Source: Cylindrotheca closterium (taxonomy: Eukaryota; Bacillariophyta; Bacillariophyceae; Bacillariales; Bacillariaceae). From it: 64,000 nucleotides of DNA. Shown piece after piece: positions 42,284 to 52,481 of this stretch. The notes beneath the pieces were generated by a model. It was not told where the DNA came from. It did no database searches and saw only the letters and a program-made list of their open reading frames with translations. A program made the position numbers and the translations under genes. Location: assembly GCA_933822405.4 (NCBI GenBank), contig CAKOGP040002313.1, positions 319,118 to 383,117 on the forward strand. The letters are read 5' to 3'. Position 1 is the first letter of the stretch, and each line of letters begins with the position of its first letter.

Positions 42284-43387
42284 TCAAAGCTTGACAACTA
42301 TTGTGCGAGCGAGAAACCTCTTACGTAATTTGTAACGGATACTCGATGGATCCCAGTTTTTCATCTCGGTTTCCAGCAAATCAATATCGCTTGCAGTTTC
42401 AATGAATAGTCGTTTCTTGCTATGAGGAGTCTCAGAATTCTGTGATGGCTGGGTTCTTGTAGTCTCTGTTTCAGAGCGACTGTTGGAAGGTTTATCGACC
42501 GCTTTAGCATGATTATAATCAGGCGTCCCTTCATCTGATTGCCCCGACCTGGAGCTGTTGGTACGTGCACCTACGTCGTCACCATTATTGCTTTCTTGTA
42601 TATCTGACGTCGTAGTGGGTGCGATGGAGATCTCATCGTCTTCCTCCGAGCCTTCGACATTTCCCTCCAATTTTTTGGATTCCCGCTTGCGATGTTCCTG
42701 CCTCAATGATGCAAATACCTTTTGTGTTTCTCTCCTTGCATGTTTCTCATCCACTGGAGATATCTTTCCATGACCTCTATGCATCTTCCAAAATTCTCCT
42801 GGAGGGTCCCAGTTGTAAACTTGTTCTAACACATTTTCCTGAATCGCTACCCTTCGCTCCGCAGTTCCATTTAAATGAGCCTCAAAGTTTCTGTGCACTA
42901 GCTCCCTAAATCTATTCGTTCGAGGGTATTTTTCTAGCATCTTTGGGTTATTGCCAATCGCAAATACGACATAATTTTTTGGATCAGAGACAAGTTTGGG
43001 GATTACTTTTGCAGGCTTAGGATGATTGGCTTTCGCAGGCTGAGGACGATCAGAGAGTGCTTTCGTAGACTCACGGCGATCGTGAGCTCTCTTCATTCCC
43101 CTCAAACCCTCATGTGTCTTGTCCTTTGCTTGCTTTTCATCTATTGGATGAAACCCAGTATCTTGATTATATTGAAAGAATCTTGCTGGAGGTTTCCAGT
43201 TCTTTGCCTGTGCTACAAAGGCTTCCGACACGATGACCCTCTCCTTCGGTATGGCAGTCCTGTAACTCTCGAAACTCTGATTGAAATACTCCGTCGTCCG
43301 AGGGAACTTTTCCATCAACTCCTTGCTCTTTCGTATTCCAAATACAATATCGGCTTTCCCAGGTACATCTTTGTTGCCTGTTTTCAT
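42284..43387 (-). CDS. Protein with two DUF6824 domains
   Basis: 367 residues, single exon. Two copies of the diatom-rich DUF6824 module are visible at about residues 11-95 and 138-222. Copy 1: DIVFGIRKSKELMEKFPRTT, then FVAQAKNWKPPARFFQYNQ and PIDEKQAKDKT. Copy 2: YVVFAIGNNPKMLEKYPRTN, then VLEQVYNWDPPGEFWKMHRG and PVDEKHARRET. The shared plan is D/Y-V-V-F-G...HPGN-like NR(F/Y)..., a helix, NW.PP..F(W/F), then DEK.AR..T. The usual glycine-rich FGRG.G start is degraded in both copies. The rest is low-complexity, Ser/Thr/Glu-rich. The module's role is unknown; DNA binding has been guessed from its basic helices. Its start faces calpain-7 across 166 bp. Confidence 0.75.
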   Translation of the reverse strand: MKTGNKDVPGKADIVFGIRKSKELMEKFPRTTEYFNQSFESYRTAIPKERVIVSEAFVAQAKNWKPPARFFQYNQDTGFHPIDEKQAKDKTHEGLRGMKRAHDRRESTKALSDRPQPAKANHPKPAKVIPKLVSDPKNYVVFAIGNNPKMLEKYPRTNRFRELVHRNFEAHLNGTAERRVAIQENVLEQVYNWDPPGEFWKMHRGHGKISPVDEKHARRETQKVFASLRQEHRKRESKKLEGNVEGSEEDDEISIAPTTTSDIQESNNGDDVGARTNSSRSGQSDEGTPDYNHAKAVDKPSNSRSETETTRTQPSQNSETPHSKKRLFIETASDIDLLETEMKNWDPSSIRYKLRKRFLARTIVVKL

Positions 43388-43553
43388 GGTGGGCGGTGTG
43401 CGCTTTGTATTGCTAGTTGAGGATCAAAGGGGTGGTGGTATTGTGTTTGTGTTTGTGTTTCGGTTTGACGTTTTCGACTACTAGGAATACTGGAGACGGA
43501 CGAAGGTCACACTTTCAGTCGTGTCGTTCATGCTTTGAATTCAAATTTCATCA

Positions 43554-46500
43554 ATGTCATTTTGGAATTTGGAGATCATGGACCCTCGGATCGATGTTGC
43601 CTTCGAGCTTCTGGAGAAAGCAACACTATTGGAGAAGGATGGATCTAATCGGATCGAAGCGGCCACAAAGGTATGCAACTATTGGCTTTTTACCACGTCT
43701 TTCCTTGAGTTTTCGCCCTCAAACCCGTCATTCGAATCAATCATTCATCGTCCATAGTATTATGAAGCTGTCTATCTGATGAAAGAGGTACTGCAGCGCA
43801 CTCCTCAAACACAACAATTCATTTCTATTCGAAATCTTTTGGAACAAAAAATAATGCTGTATTCTGAATCCGCCTCTCGCCTTTATTTTGATGACAATAG
43901 TGCTCCACCATCAATAATTTCAGATCCAAGGTCGCCTGTCATGGGAGAGAAAAAGTTCTTTAACGAAGAGCAAGTAGAAAAACCCAGCCGTGCCCTGATC
44001 CAAAAGGCTACAAAGGAAAGTATTCAGTTGAATCGCTTGGCTGCAAATGCGAATTCAAGGCTTTCACGAGCAATGGATCTTGACGAAAGTGGTGAAAGTA
44101 AAGATATGATTGTTGATGCCTATCTGGCTGCTGCAAAGCTCTATTTGGACGCTATTCGAATAGCTGAGACAATGCCGAACTCATCTGTGGCAGTATCGCT
44201 GAAGGGATTTGTTCAGGGAGCCCTCGATAGAGTCGAAGTTCTGAAGAAAACTATGTCAGAGGACAAGCTTTCTCGGGATATTCCAAAGACACAGAAAAAA
44301 CAAATCAACTCTCCGTCGCTCAGTGCACATGAAAAGAAAATATTGATGAAAAGTTCTTTGATTGCATCGGGTCTATTTCTACCGTGGTCGGATGAAGATG
44401 AGCATTTTATGTCCTCGAAGTCATCATCATTATCACGAACGACGACTGAGTTGTTTCGGGACAAAGAACTGTTGGAATTATCCGAAAAGCAAAAGCAACA
44501 CTTCTCTCGATGGGCTCGTCCAAGCGAAATCATGGCCATGCGAGAGCGGTCAGGGAGAAGACAACAAGCACCTGTATTGATACAGAGTATCAGCCCTTAT
44601 TCCATACGACAAAATTACGTTACAGATTGTTCCTTCATTGCCTCCCTTTGCATTTGCGCCGCATACGAGAAACGGTTTCGGCGGCGGCTCATCACTTCTA
44701 TTATCTACCCACAAAATGAAAATGGCATCCCCGTGTACAATCCAGCGGGCAAATACACGGTGAAACTTTGGCTCAATGGAGTTGCTCGCAAGGTTGTTGT
44801 TGACGATTTGTTCCCAGTGGATGCCTACGGCAGATTGCTATGCTCGGACACAAGACCAAAAAACGATGTGCTTGAACTATGGGTATCTGTCATTGAAAAG
44901 GCATACATGAAACTTTGTGGAGGCTACGATTTTCCTGGATCGAATTCAGGTGTAGACTTGTTTTCACTGACTGGATGGATTCCCGAAAGAATCTTCTTTC
45001 CAGAAAACACCAGCAAGGTTCGGGACTTCGAGACAGAACCTGAAAGGGCATGGGATCGTCTCTACAGTGCCAATTCTTTTGGTGACTGTTTGATCACTGT
45101 TTCAGCGACTCCAGATATGAATGAAGCCCGAGCTAAACAGTTAGGACTCTTTATTGGACACGCATATGCCGTCCTTGATGTGGTACAAGTCAGTGACGGC
45201 ACGAGGTTACTACAGGTATGATCCATCAATATCATGGTCCTCCACCTTCGATATTTTGCTCACATTGCTTGTTCGTTCGATGCAGATGAAAAATCCATGG
45301 GCCAAGGATGTAGGTAGAAAGGAATGAATCTATTTTGCCCTCTTCAACTGTGTTGTCTCGACTCACTTGTCTGTAAACTTCTTGGCGCAGAGCTGGAAAG
45401 GAAAGTATTCTACTAGCGACCCCGCAAGCTGGAAAAATAGTGTGCTTGCTGCTGAAATTAAATACGACGTCGAGCTAGCAGCTAAACATGATGATGGTGT
45501 CTTTTGGATCTGTTGGGATGATGTGCTAAAATATTTCCAAAACATTCAACTATCATGGAATCCAAAACTTTTCCCGTCCAGATCAACGATTCACGGTTTC
45601 TGGCCTGTAACACTTGGCCCCCAGGTATATTCATTTGATGTTGTCGGCTTCTTGTTGTTGCTATTTCTGATTACAATGTTCCCGTTGATGATGTTTCTAG
45701 GTTGATACATTCAATATTGGGGAGAATCCACAGTATGTACTGCATTTATCACAGGATGCTATCAATAAGAAAGCAGCGATATGGATACTAATATCTAGAC
45801 ACGTCACGAAACAAGAGCAAGAGGGAGCTGAGGTGAGTTCTGCAGTTCTCGAATCAATGCTCCGAGGGCGGCAGTCATGCTAACTTTCTTCTAATCGAAG
45901 GTGACGGATTTTTTGACGATTCATCTTATGAAGAACTCAAAGAAAAAGGAGCGAGTTTGGTATCCACAAAGGTCCACAACTCTTGTCCACGGGGCTTATA
46001 CCAACAATCCACATGGATTGATTCGATATGACGTAAGCGGCCCAGAGGACGAATACATAGCTCTAGTTCTTTCTCAACACAACAAAACCAAGGATTTGAG
46101 TTACACTCTATCTTGCTTCTGTACGGAGAGCTTTTCGCTTGACCACATGGAGAGCGAGCTGCCAAACATGCGAATAGTCAATGCGAAGTGGACAGCAGAA
46201 AACGCTAAAGGACCTGTCGGGAAGGAGGCCTTTTTCTTTAATCCAATGTATGTTATGACGCTTTCACAAGATTCGACACTTCAGCTTCGATGCAGTACGA
46301 TGAAAGGCTTTGCTGGTAAGTTCTTGCGGCCGGTATCAGTGATTGAGAAGCTTGTCAATGGACGACTAATTAATTTATTTCGGGTCGACAGTGAATGTGA
46401 TGCTTATTAGAGTACAGAAAACAGGGAACAATGACTTTCGTCAAGCATCAATGAAGTACGGCAAGATTGCCTTGGATTCTGGAAACTACAGGCATGGCTT

Positions 46501-46636
46501 TGCAGTAACAAACAGAGCAAAGGTTGCAGCGGGAACATACACCATAGTTGTTTCAACATTCAATCCTGGGCAAGTGGGCCCGTTCAGTGTCAGGATTGCA
46601 TCATCAACGGCATTGCAGATTAAAGAGCTTGTATAA
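43554..46636 (+). CDS. CAPN7: Calpain-7/PalB-like cysteine protease with MIT domain
   Basis: Calpain-7 acts with ESCRT-III; fungal PalB works in ambient-pH signalling. Seven exons: 43554-43670, 43758-45215, 45286-45309, 45391-45624, 45701-45832, 45901-46315, 46392-46636 (phases 0,0,0,0,0,1), giving 874 residues. A second ATG at 43578 is an alternative start. Residues about 10-80 and 150-210 look like MIT three-helix bundles. The papain-like core has the nucleophile in YVTDCSFIASL, the His in IGHAYAVLD, and the Asn in MKNPWAKD, which sits alone on a 24-bp exon. SWKGKYS and DDGVFWICWDDVLKYF follow, then WNPKLF and two C-terminal C2-like (calpain III) domains starting GENPQYVL. All three catalytic residues are intact. 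Confidence 0.92.
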
Positions 46637-46678
46637 TATGTAAATCATACTGTTGATTTTGCTGGTACCATGATTCAT

Positions 46679-49600
46679 TCAACGTTTTTTTCGATGGCCG
46701 GCTGCAGTACTTGTGACTCGTCCTTTTGCTTGGAAAAAACCCTTGGGCTTTCCTTTCTTCATTCGACTGACACTGCTCTGGATCTTCTGGAATACATTGT
46801 TTTTCGGAAATTGTCCAAACATTGATGCTTGTTTGTTCGCTTTATCTTGTTTCGTCTTTTTCAGCCTGCCTTGGTCAAGATGAGCATCCCATCGATCAAG
46901 GTGATGCTTGCGCTTTCTTGACGACTCATGTTTGTGGATTTTCGCAATGATCTTTTGACGTTCAGCGGAAGTTGAGCTTTTACTTGGGGATTGGGAATCA
47001 CCCACTGGAGTATCGTCCTCGTCGTCCCATTTCGACACGCTAAGATTACCCAATAGATCGAAGCCATCACCTTTCGCTCCAACGGTTGCTGCTTTTGACT
47101 GCCAGTGCTTCTTCTTCTTTGGGCCCATCATGACTTGGATTTTTTCTCGAGCATCTTTGCGATCAAGAATCACTCGAGTACGCTTCGAAGTGGCCTTTTC
47201 GGCTGATGGTGATGATTCAACTGATGCCTTTGAACTGGATATGCTTTTAATAGGACTAGATTCCGAGGGATTCTGCTTCGAATTCTTTTGCTCGTTCGGT
47301 CTATCGGAATCACTGCTGGAGGAACTTTGTTCACTATCGCTCTTGCTGTTGATAGATCCGTCGTTAGACCTGCTCTGAGGCAGATTCACCACATCCGCGC
47401 GGCGATTTGTAGGTGGGACATTCATCTTGGCACTCGATTCAGCTTCAGAAGAAGCGTCGTCACTGCCATCATCGTCACTTTGTGAATCGCCACTCTTTGA
47501 TGAGTCATCATCGCTTGATGACGAGTCACTGCTACTCGATGAGTCATCACTACCGCTTGAAGCGGAAGGTTTGCTACCACCAAATCCGTTGATAGTACTT
47601 TTGTTTTCAACGGAGGAGGAATCCAAGTCCGAGTCTTCATCACTGAGTCGGTCTTTCGGATCAAAATCACTGTCAGATGAATCCGACTCTAGTTCATTCA
47701 CGTTCTCATTTGGCAGAGACATTTTGAAAAGAGCTTGCCCAAGCTGTGATTCAGATTTACCCAAGTTTTTGCCTTTCTTCGTAAGGAGCGGGCTAGACAA
47801 TGGGTGGGTCGTTGCTACAGTTCTTTTCATAACCGTCGTGGTGCCCTCGGAAATTCTCTCATGAATCTCGGGATCAACACTGACAGAATCATCGGATTCA
47901 GATGAATCAGCGACCTTTGTTGGATCAAAATCACTGTCATAGGAATCAGAATCTGACTGATCTATGATGCCTTTGGAAAATACGCTTGGAGATCTGGCAA
48001 CGGAAGATGTAGTCTCCTTCTCCTGCATCGAATTGATTTCTGATGGTGACTCTTTGCCGAAACTATCAGACCTTGCTTTAGCTCGTGCGCGCATAACCTT
48101 CATTGCTTCAGAAGCAGACATTCCTTGAGGTGGAGGAGAGGGAAACTCAAGCTTGACCTCCTTTCTACAGTAGAATAGAAGGTAGGCATCTCGTTGTCTC
48201 AACACTGTCTTTTCCGGGACAGCCTCGACAAAGGAATCATCAACATGGAACCATTGGTCTTTCCCTCTCCTTCCGGGCTTCTTTATGTAGGCAGTGTAGT
48301 GTCCCGAACTCGCACTACCTCCAACATGGATCACGACTCCAGTCAGATCGTATTGGCACGACCGGGAATCGCTTAATGGTACGTTCAGATGGCCTGGAAA
48401 CTCGATTGGTTTCGTTATCTTCCCACCCCCACCGAATTTGTTGTTGCTTTTTCCGTACTTCCAGCCACGAGTTCCATACGCCGAGTATCCTCGAGCTCCA
48501 AATCCACCTTCGAAAGAGAATCGTTTCAGCTGAACACATAACGAGAGCGGAGGCCGAAAGACTGTAAGTTGCTTGGTGGCACGGACGTGTTTGCTGCATC
48601 CTGAGCATTTCCATCGATTATCTGAATCGAGTGTTTCTTTGCTTGTGAAGTCAGCAAGGGAATGGAGGATGCTCCTGCATGTTTTCTTGCTGACTTCGAG
48701 AGACAAATCAAGGAAAGGGTCGTAGGTATTACTGCAGTAACCGCATGATCCACAACGGACTTGACTTCGGAAGTAGCCGCCAAAAATGCGATGGATAAAT
48801 GTCGTTTCATCCAGACGAGGAACAGGAAGTCTATCTCGCCAACCGCTTGCCTGCTGGTTGATACCAGCAGCTTTCAACTCCCCATCGTGCATTGCGTCTA
48901 ACAAATGGACAAGAAACTCATGCGCATCTTCTTGTCGCCCTGGCCGAAACTTGTATCCATTTCTTGAACCACAAGTACCAATACTTGGGAGTGTCTTCAC
49001 AATACCATGCGGTGCAATTGCATCGCCCCGATTCGTTTCATCAAAGCTGTGAATCTTCTTGTACAACGTCGACAGAATCGTTGTAATTCTCTGTCCCTGG
49101 CTTAGTTTCTTCTTCATCTTCTTTGATAGCCGCTGTTTGCTTTCAGATATCGCGAGAATCGACTGACAAAAGGGTGGCAAATATGCCAAGCACTGGAGGG
49201 TTGCATTCAGAAAACAGGTGTTCCCTAAGTTGATGAAGCCTTTTGGGACAACTTGATGGACATAATTTTGATCTTCTTTCCACCGATGTGATTCAAGTAC
49301 CATTCGTTCATCACATAGTCCACGTTGTGGAAGCTTGAGCTCTCCATCAGTCGAATTCGCTCGAGGGCGAAGACCATACTTGTCCTTTACTGCGTCTTCA
49401 ACTGAAAGACCAGAGAGTTTGCCCAAACTATTGGGAGACGTTGGATCTGACAGCTTCCGTTGATTTCGATCTTCCTTACTTTTGGGAGACTGTAGATTCA
49501 ACTCGTGTCTCTTTTCTACTGTGCTTTGAGTTTCATTGAAAGTTGATGCTTGCGTAAGCATGAATCTACCACCTGAAATCATTGCCTTCCTGGGAGAAGC

Positions 49601-50041
49601 ATCTGTTTCCATCGGCTCGGCCCCAAGTAATTGGCGATCTTCAGAAGAATCTCGACGTCTGTTTGGAAACAGTATATCATCTATGGTTTCAGTTGACTTC
49701 AAAATGTTTGAAATTCCGTTGTCGTCATCATCTTCTTGGATTGTCGGCTGAGTGGCCTTGTTGCTTTTGTCTTTTTGCCTCTTTTTGTCAAAAACATAAG
49801 CTTGTGGTTTCTTTCCAGGGACCCGTGGAAGGACAAAAGCTATTCGTTGTCGTGTCGACTTTCCATTATCACTGACAGGCTTTTCTGGCAGTGATGGAGG
49901 GGAAGTGCCCTTTGAAAGCTTCGCCTTCTCCTTCGGTTCCGGGGTGGCCGAATCTAGTAATGAAACTCGTCGTAAACTCTTCAATTCTGCCTGACTTTTC
50001 ACTGAGGAGCGACGTTTTTTCGCCGACTTCTTTTTACCCAT
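46679..50041 (-). CDS. USP36: Ubiquitin-specific protease, USP36/Ubp10-like (nucleolar type)
   Basis: 1120 residues, single exon. USP36-type enzymes deubiquitinate nucleolar and ribosome-biogenesis proteins and histones. A Lys-rich N-terminus (GKKKSAKKRRSS) is followed at about residues 275-620 by the USP core: Cys box GFINLGNTCFLNATLQCLAY, QEDAHEFLVHLLDAM, zinc-binding CGSCG...CSGC pairs, and His box GGSASSGHYTAYIK ending DAYLLFYCRKE. The long C-terminal half is Ser/Asp/Glu-rich (SSSSDSSSSDDDSS-type runs). It ends in the family's conserved tail (RWDAHLDQGRLKKTK) and a basic nucleolar-like stretch, MKKGKPKGFFQAKGR. The stop lies 42 bp from the converging calpain stop. Confidence 0.9.
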   Translation of the reverse strand: MGKKKSAKKRRSSVKSQAELKSLRRVSLLDSATPEPKEKAKLSKGTSPPSLPEKPVSDNGKSTRQRIAFVLPRVPGKKPQAYVFDKKRQKDKSNKATQPTIQEDDDDNGISNILKSTETIDDILFPNRRRDSSEDRQLLGAEPMETDASPRKAMISGGRFMLTQASTFNETQSTVEKRHELNLQSPKSKEDRNQRKLSDPTSPNSLGKLSGLSVEDAVKDKYGLRPRANSTDGELKLPQRGLCDERMVLESHRWKEDQNYVHQVVPKGFINLGNTCFLNATLQCLAYLPPFCQSILAISESKQRLSKKMKKKLSQGQRITTILSTLYKKIHSFDETNRGDAIAPHGIVKTLPSIGTCGSRNGYKFRPGRQEDAHEFLVHLLDAMHDGELKAAGINQQASGWRDRLPVPRLDETTFIHRIFGGYFRSQVRCGSCGYCSNTYDPFLDLSLEVSKKTCRSILHSLADFTSKETLDSDNRWKCSGCSKHVRATKQLTVFRPPLSLCVQLKRFSFEGGFGARGYSAYGTRGWKYGKSNNKFGGGGKITKPIEFPGHLNVPLSDSRSCQYDLTGVVIHVGGSASSGHYTAYIKKPGRRGKDQWFHVDDSFVEAVPEKTVLRQRDAYLLFYCRKEVKLEFPSPPPQGMSASEAMKVMRARAKARSDSFGKESPSEINSMQEKETTSSVARSPSVFSKGIIDQSDSDSYDSDFDPTKVADSSESDDSVSVDPEIHERISEGTTTVMKRTVATTHPLSSPLLTKKGKNLGKSESQLGQALFKMSLPNENVNELESDSSDSDFDPKDRLSDEDSDLDSSSVENKSTINGFGGSKPSASSGSDDSSSSSDSSSSDDDSSKSGDSQSDDDGSDDASSEAESSAKMNVPPTNRRADVVNLPQSRSNDGSINSKSDSEQSSSSSDSDRPNEQKNSKQNPSESSPIKSISSSKASVESSPSAEKATSKRTRVILDRKDAREKIQVMMGPKKKKHWQSKAATVGAKGDGFDLLGNLSVSKWDDEDDTPVGDSQSPSKSSTSAERQKIIAKIHKHESSRKRKHHLDRWDAHLDQGRLKKTKQDKANKQASMFGQFPKNNVFQKIQSSVSRMKKGKPKGFFQAKGRVTSTAAGHRKKR

Positions 50042-50342
50042 GAACTATAGTGATGGTCGTTCGAAGCGATGATTCGATATAGTTCAAAGCTCGAAAGAAA
50101 CTGGCCTTTGCGGAGAGATATCTGAAGATTTCGATGAATGGTCTCGACCGTTGATGTCTGTTTTTTTCTCCTCCCATTTTTTTTCGTTTGGCCGTCCGTG
50201 CGTGCACCGAAAACCATGAGAATGAAAGTCTCAGCCGCTAGAGATTCTTACAAAGCTAGAGTAGGTACAAGTATTTACTGCTACACCCAAAGGTTTTTCC
50301 TGATATTTCTATTTGATTAGCCTGTTGTAATGATCGGTACAT
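50042..50342. other. Intergenic: USP36-like 5' flank and CbbX 3' flank
   Basis: 301 bp without a gene. A pyrimidine-rich stretch (50158-50190) precedes CCGTCCGTGCGTGC. No promoter motif recognised. Confidence 0.35.
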
Positions 50343-51776
50343 TTATGCAAAGATGCGATTGTCCAAATCGGCATTGAGAATGTCATCGAGCAAGACTTGG
50401 AAGTCAGAAGCAGTGATGGCCTTCAAGTCCTCAACTGTGCAGCATCCTCCGTTCTCTCCATTGATTGCGAAGCGTTCGAAAGTTCTGATGGCGGAGTTCA
50501 TACGGGCGCGATCCATGGCGTTACGGACGGTACGGGCATTGGAGAAGAAAGGCAACTCCATTCGCTTTTCGATGTAAGACTTGAAGACTGGGTAGGCAGC
50601 TTGGTCAATGTCGTATTCCAATTGATCAGCCATAACTGCAGCAATAGCGACAAGCTCATCGGCACTGTAGTTAGGGAAATTGACGTGGTTACCAATACGA
50701 GACATCATACCGGGAATGTAGGAGAAGAAGGTGTCCATGCGGTCCTTGTATCCGGCAAGAGCAACAACAAGATCATCTTGTTGTGTCTCCATAACGTTAA
50801 GAAGAATTTCAATGGATTCTTGTCCGTAATCACGATCGTTGGCAGCATTGTACAAGTAGTAAGCCTCATCGACCAACAACACACCACCCATAGCCTTCTT
50901 GATCATTTCCTTTGTCTTAGGGGCAGTGTGTCCAACGTATTGACCAACAAGATCATCACGAGTGGCAAGGACAACGTGTCCACGGCGAGAGTATCCCATC
51001 TTTGCTAGAATTTGTCCCATTCTAACGGCAACAGTGGTCTTACCAGTTCCTGGAGCTCCAGTGAAGCACATGTGAAGGGAAGGAACAGCGGTCTCGAAAC
51101 CGAGCTTGCGGCGCATCTTATCAAGAACAAGAAGAGCAGCAATTTCCTTAACACGTTGCTTGACAGGGACAAGTCCAACGAGCTCCTTGTCGAGCTTGTC
51201 AAGTTGATCTTGAACACCCTCCTTGAACATGAATTCATCAACTATCAGAGACAAAAGGAGTTAGACATGCGAACTCCGATAAGAATAGATGAAAGTGCTA
51301 CGAAGGGATACACACCAGTTCCGGCGGGGGTAGAATCAGGCATATCTTGCATGTACTTGATCTTGGCAAGACGCTCTTCTCTGGCGATTTCAGCAGCACG
51401 TTCGCGACGATCAGCTTCTTCCTCGGCCTTTCTACGTTCGGTATCAGCCTCGTTCAAACGATCACGCAGACGAACAGTCTTGGCACTTGGATCACTATCA
51501 TTTCCTCCCCACTCAAGAGACTTGGTTCCGAAAACATTTTGGTTTGCATCGTTGAAAAGTTGAGTGTCCTGTTGATTTGAAAGAGAAAATTTTATGAGAA
51601 CCCATTTCACAAAGATAACTGCTGCAAATGATTTGGCTGCATCAAGAAATCATTCCCAAGTTGACTATTCTGCTGTCACTCGTCCAAGGCAAACTCACAG
51701 CTCTGTTGGCAGGGGATGGGGCAAATGCTGAGGTAGCAGCAATGCACAAGAAGGTAACGGCAACTGAAAGCTTCAT
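50343..51776 (-). CDS. cbbX: CbbX, nuclear-encoded plastid-targeted red-type Rubisco activase
   Basis: AAA+ ATPase that frees inhibited form-ID Rubisco of sugar phosphates by pulling the large-subunit C-terminus. Exons 51776-51699, 51568-51316 and 51241-50343 join in phases 0 and 1 to give 409 residues. Exon 1 is exactly a diatom plastid pre-sequence: a hydrophobic signal peptide (MKLSVAVTFLCIAATSAFAP) with cleavage at TSA|FAP. Exon 2 encodes a charged coiled coil (RLRDRLNEADTERRKAEEEA). The AAA+ core follows: Walker A GAPGTGKTT, pore-loop region QYVGHTAPKTKE, Walker B GGVLLVDEAYYL, sensor-type VVALAGYKDRM, and the arginine-rich ARTVRNAMDRAR. The mature core matches plastid and proteobacterial CbbX (about 300 residues), with an extra N-terminal segment. 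Many red-lineage plastid genomes also keep a cbbX; this is the nuclear copy. Confidence 0.95.
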
Positions 51777-52481
51777 ATTTAAATTTCACTATGATCGGTC
51801 AATTCAACAGCCATCAAGATTCACCATTGGCGCAGGTCAGGTGCCAAACGCCACTCGCTCGAGTACGTATGCCGTGGAACAAGCGGATCTCTTGGGATGG
51901 TCTTACTGACGTCAGGCAGGTGGTTGTTGATTGATTCCTTCGACTGTGAGACGGAATTTGGAGGCTTTATTGATTGATTCATTCGACCATACGTCTGTCC
52001 TGCACAGGGCCCATCAATCATAGCGACCAAGGAACAAACTTTTGGGCATACAGTTTCCGTGTTTCAATCGATGTCATTCAATCTGTCTGTTTGAAAATTG
52101 ACAACGCACTTGCAAACCGGTACTGCACTAACGACCAAAGGCTGCACTTCTTCTTCACTTTTCGTGTTACTACTTTCTGTCTATTGCAAGTAATTTGCAT
52201 CAGGCGCGTAACAGAACAACTGCAGCACTTTTAATGCTTGTAAGGGCTTGTTAGTCAGTTACTCTCCTCTGTTTTGTTAATCGTGCACAGCTGACAATGG
52301 CGTACATTCTTCTTTCTTTGATGCAGTGCGAATCCATTCCCAAAATTATCTTCACTCTCCCCAGTGTCTTGGACTTTCACTTCGCCGAGGCGCTCTTTGT
52401 TATCTGACAGCGTTTACAGGACAATAAGTACTGTTGAAAGAATCAATCAATCGTTCATAATATACAACAACTGCAACCACT
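51777..52481. other. Divergent promoter region, CbbX and AdoMetDC
   Basis: 705 bp without a gene. It contains TGACGTCA at 51907-51914 (separate entry). Two GATTGATTC(A/C)TTCGAC copies occur, near 51930-51945 and 51971-51987. A long AdoMetDC leader is likely; plant AdoMetDC leaders carry regulatory small upstream frames, but I could not establish one here. Confidence 0.5.
51907..51914. promoter_or_regulatory. Perfect CRE-type palindrome TGACGTCA upstream of CbbX
   Basis: The 8-mer TGACGTCA lies 131 bp upstream of the CbbX ATG and 568 bp upstream of the AdoMetDC ATG. It is the consensus for CREB/ATF-type bZIP factors. In Phaeodactylum, TGACGT-containing CO2/cAMP-responsive elements bound by PtbZIP11 repress the carbonic anhydrase gene PtCA1 at high CO2. 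A similar role for CbbX is an inference from the match and position only. Confidence 0.5.

Noticed and set aside
46861..47864. Open frames opposite or within the Ser/Asp-rich half of the USP36-like gene
   Set aside because: Codon-repeat shadows of the Ser/Asp runs.
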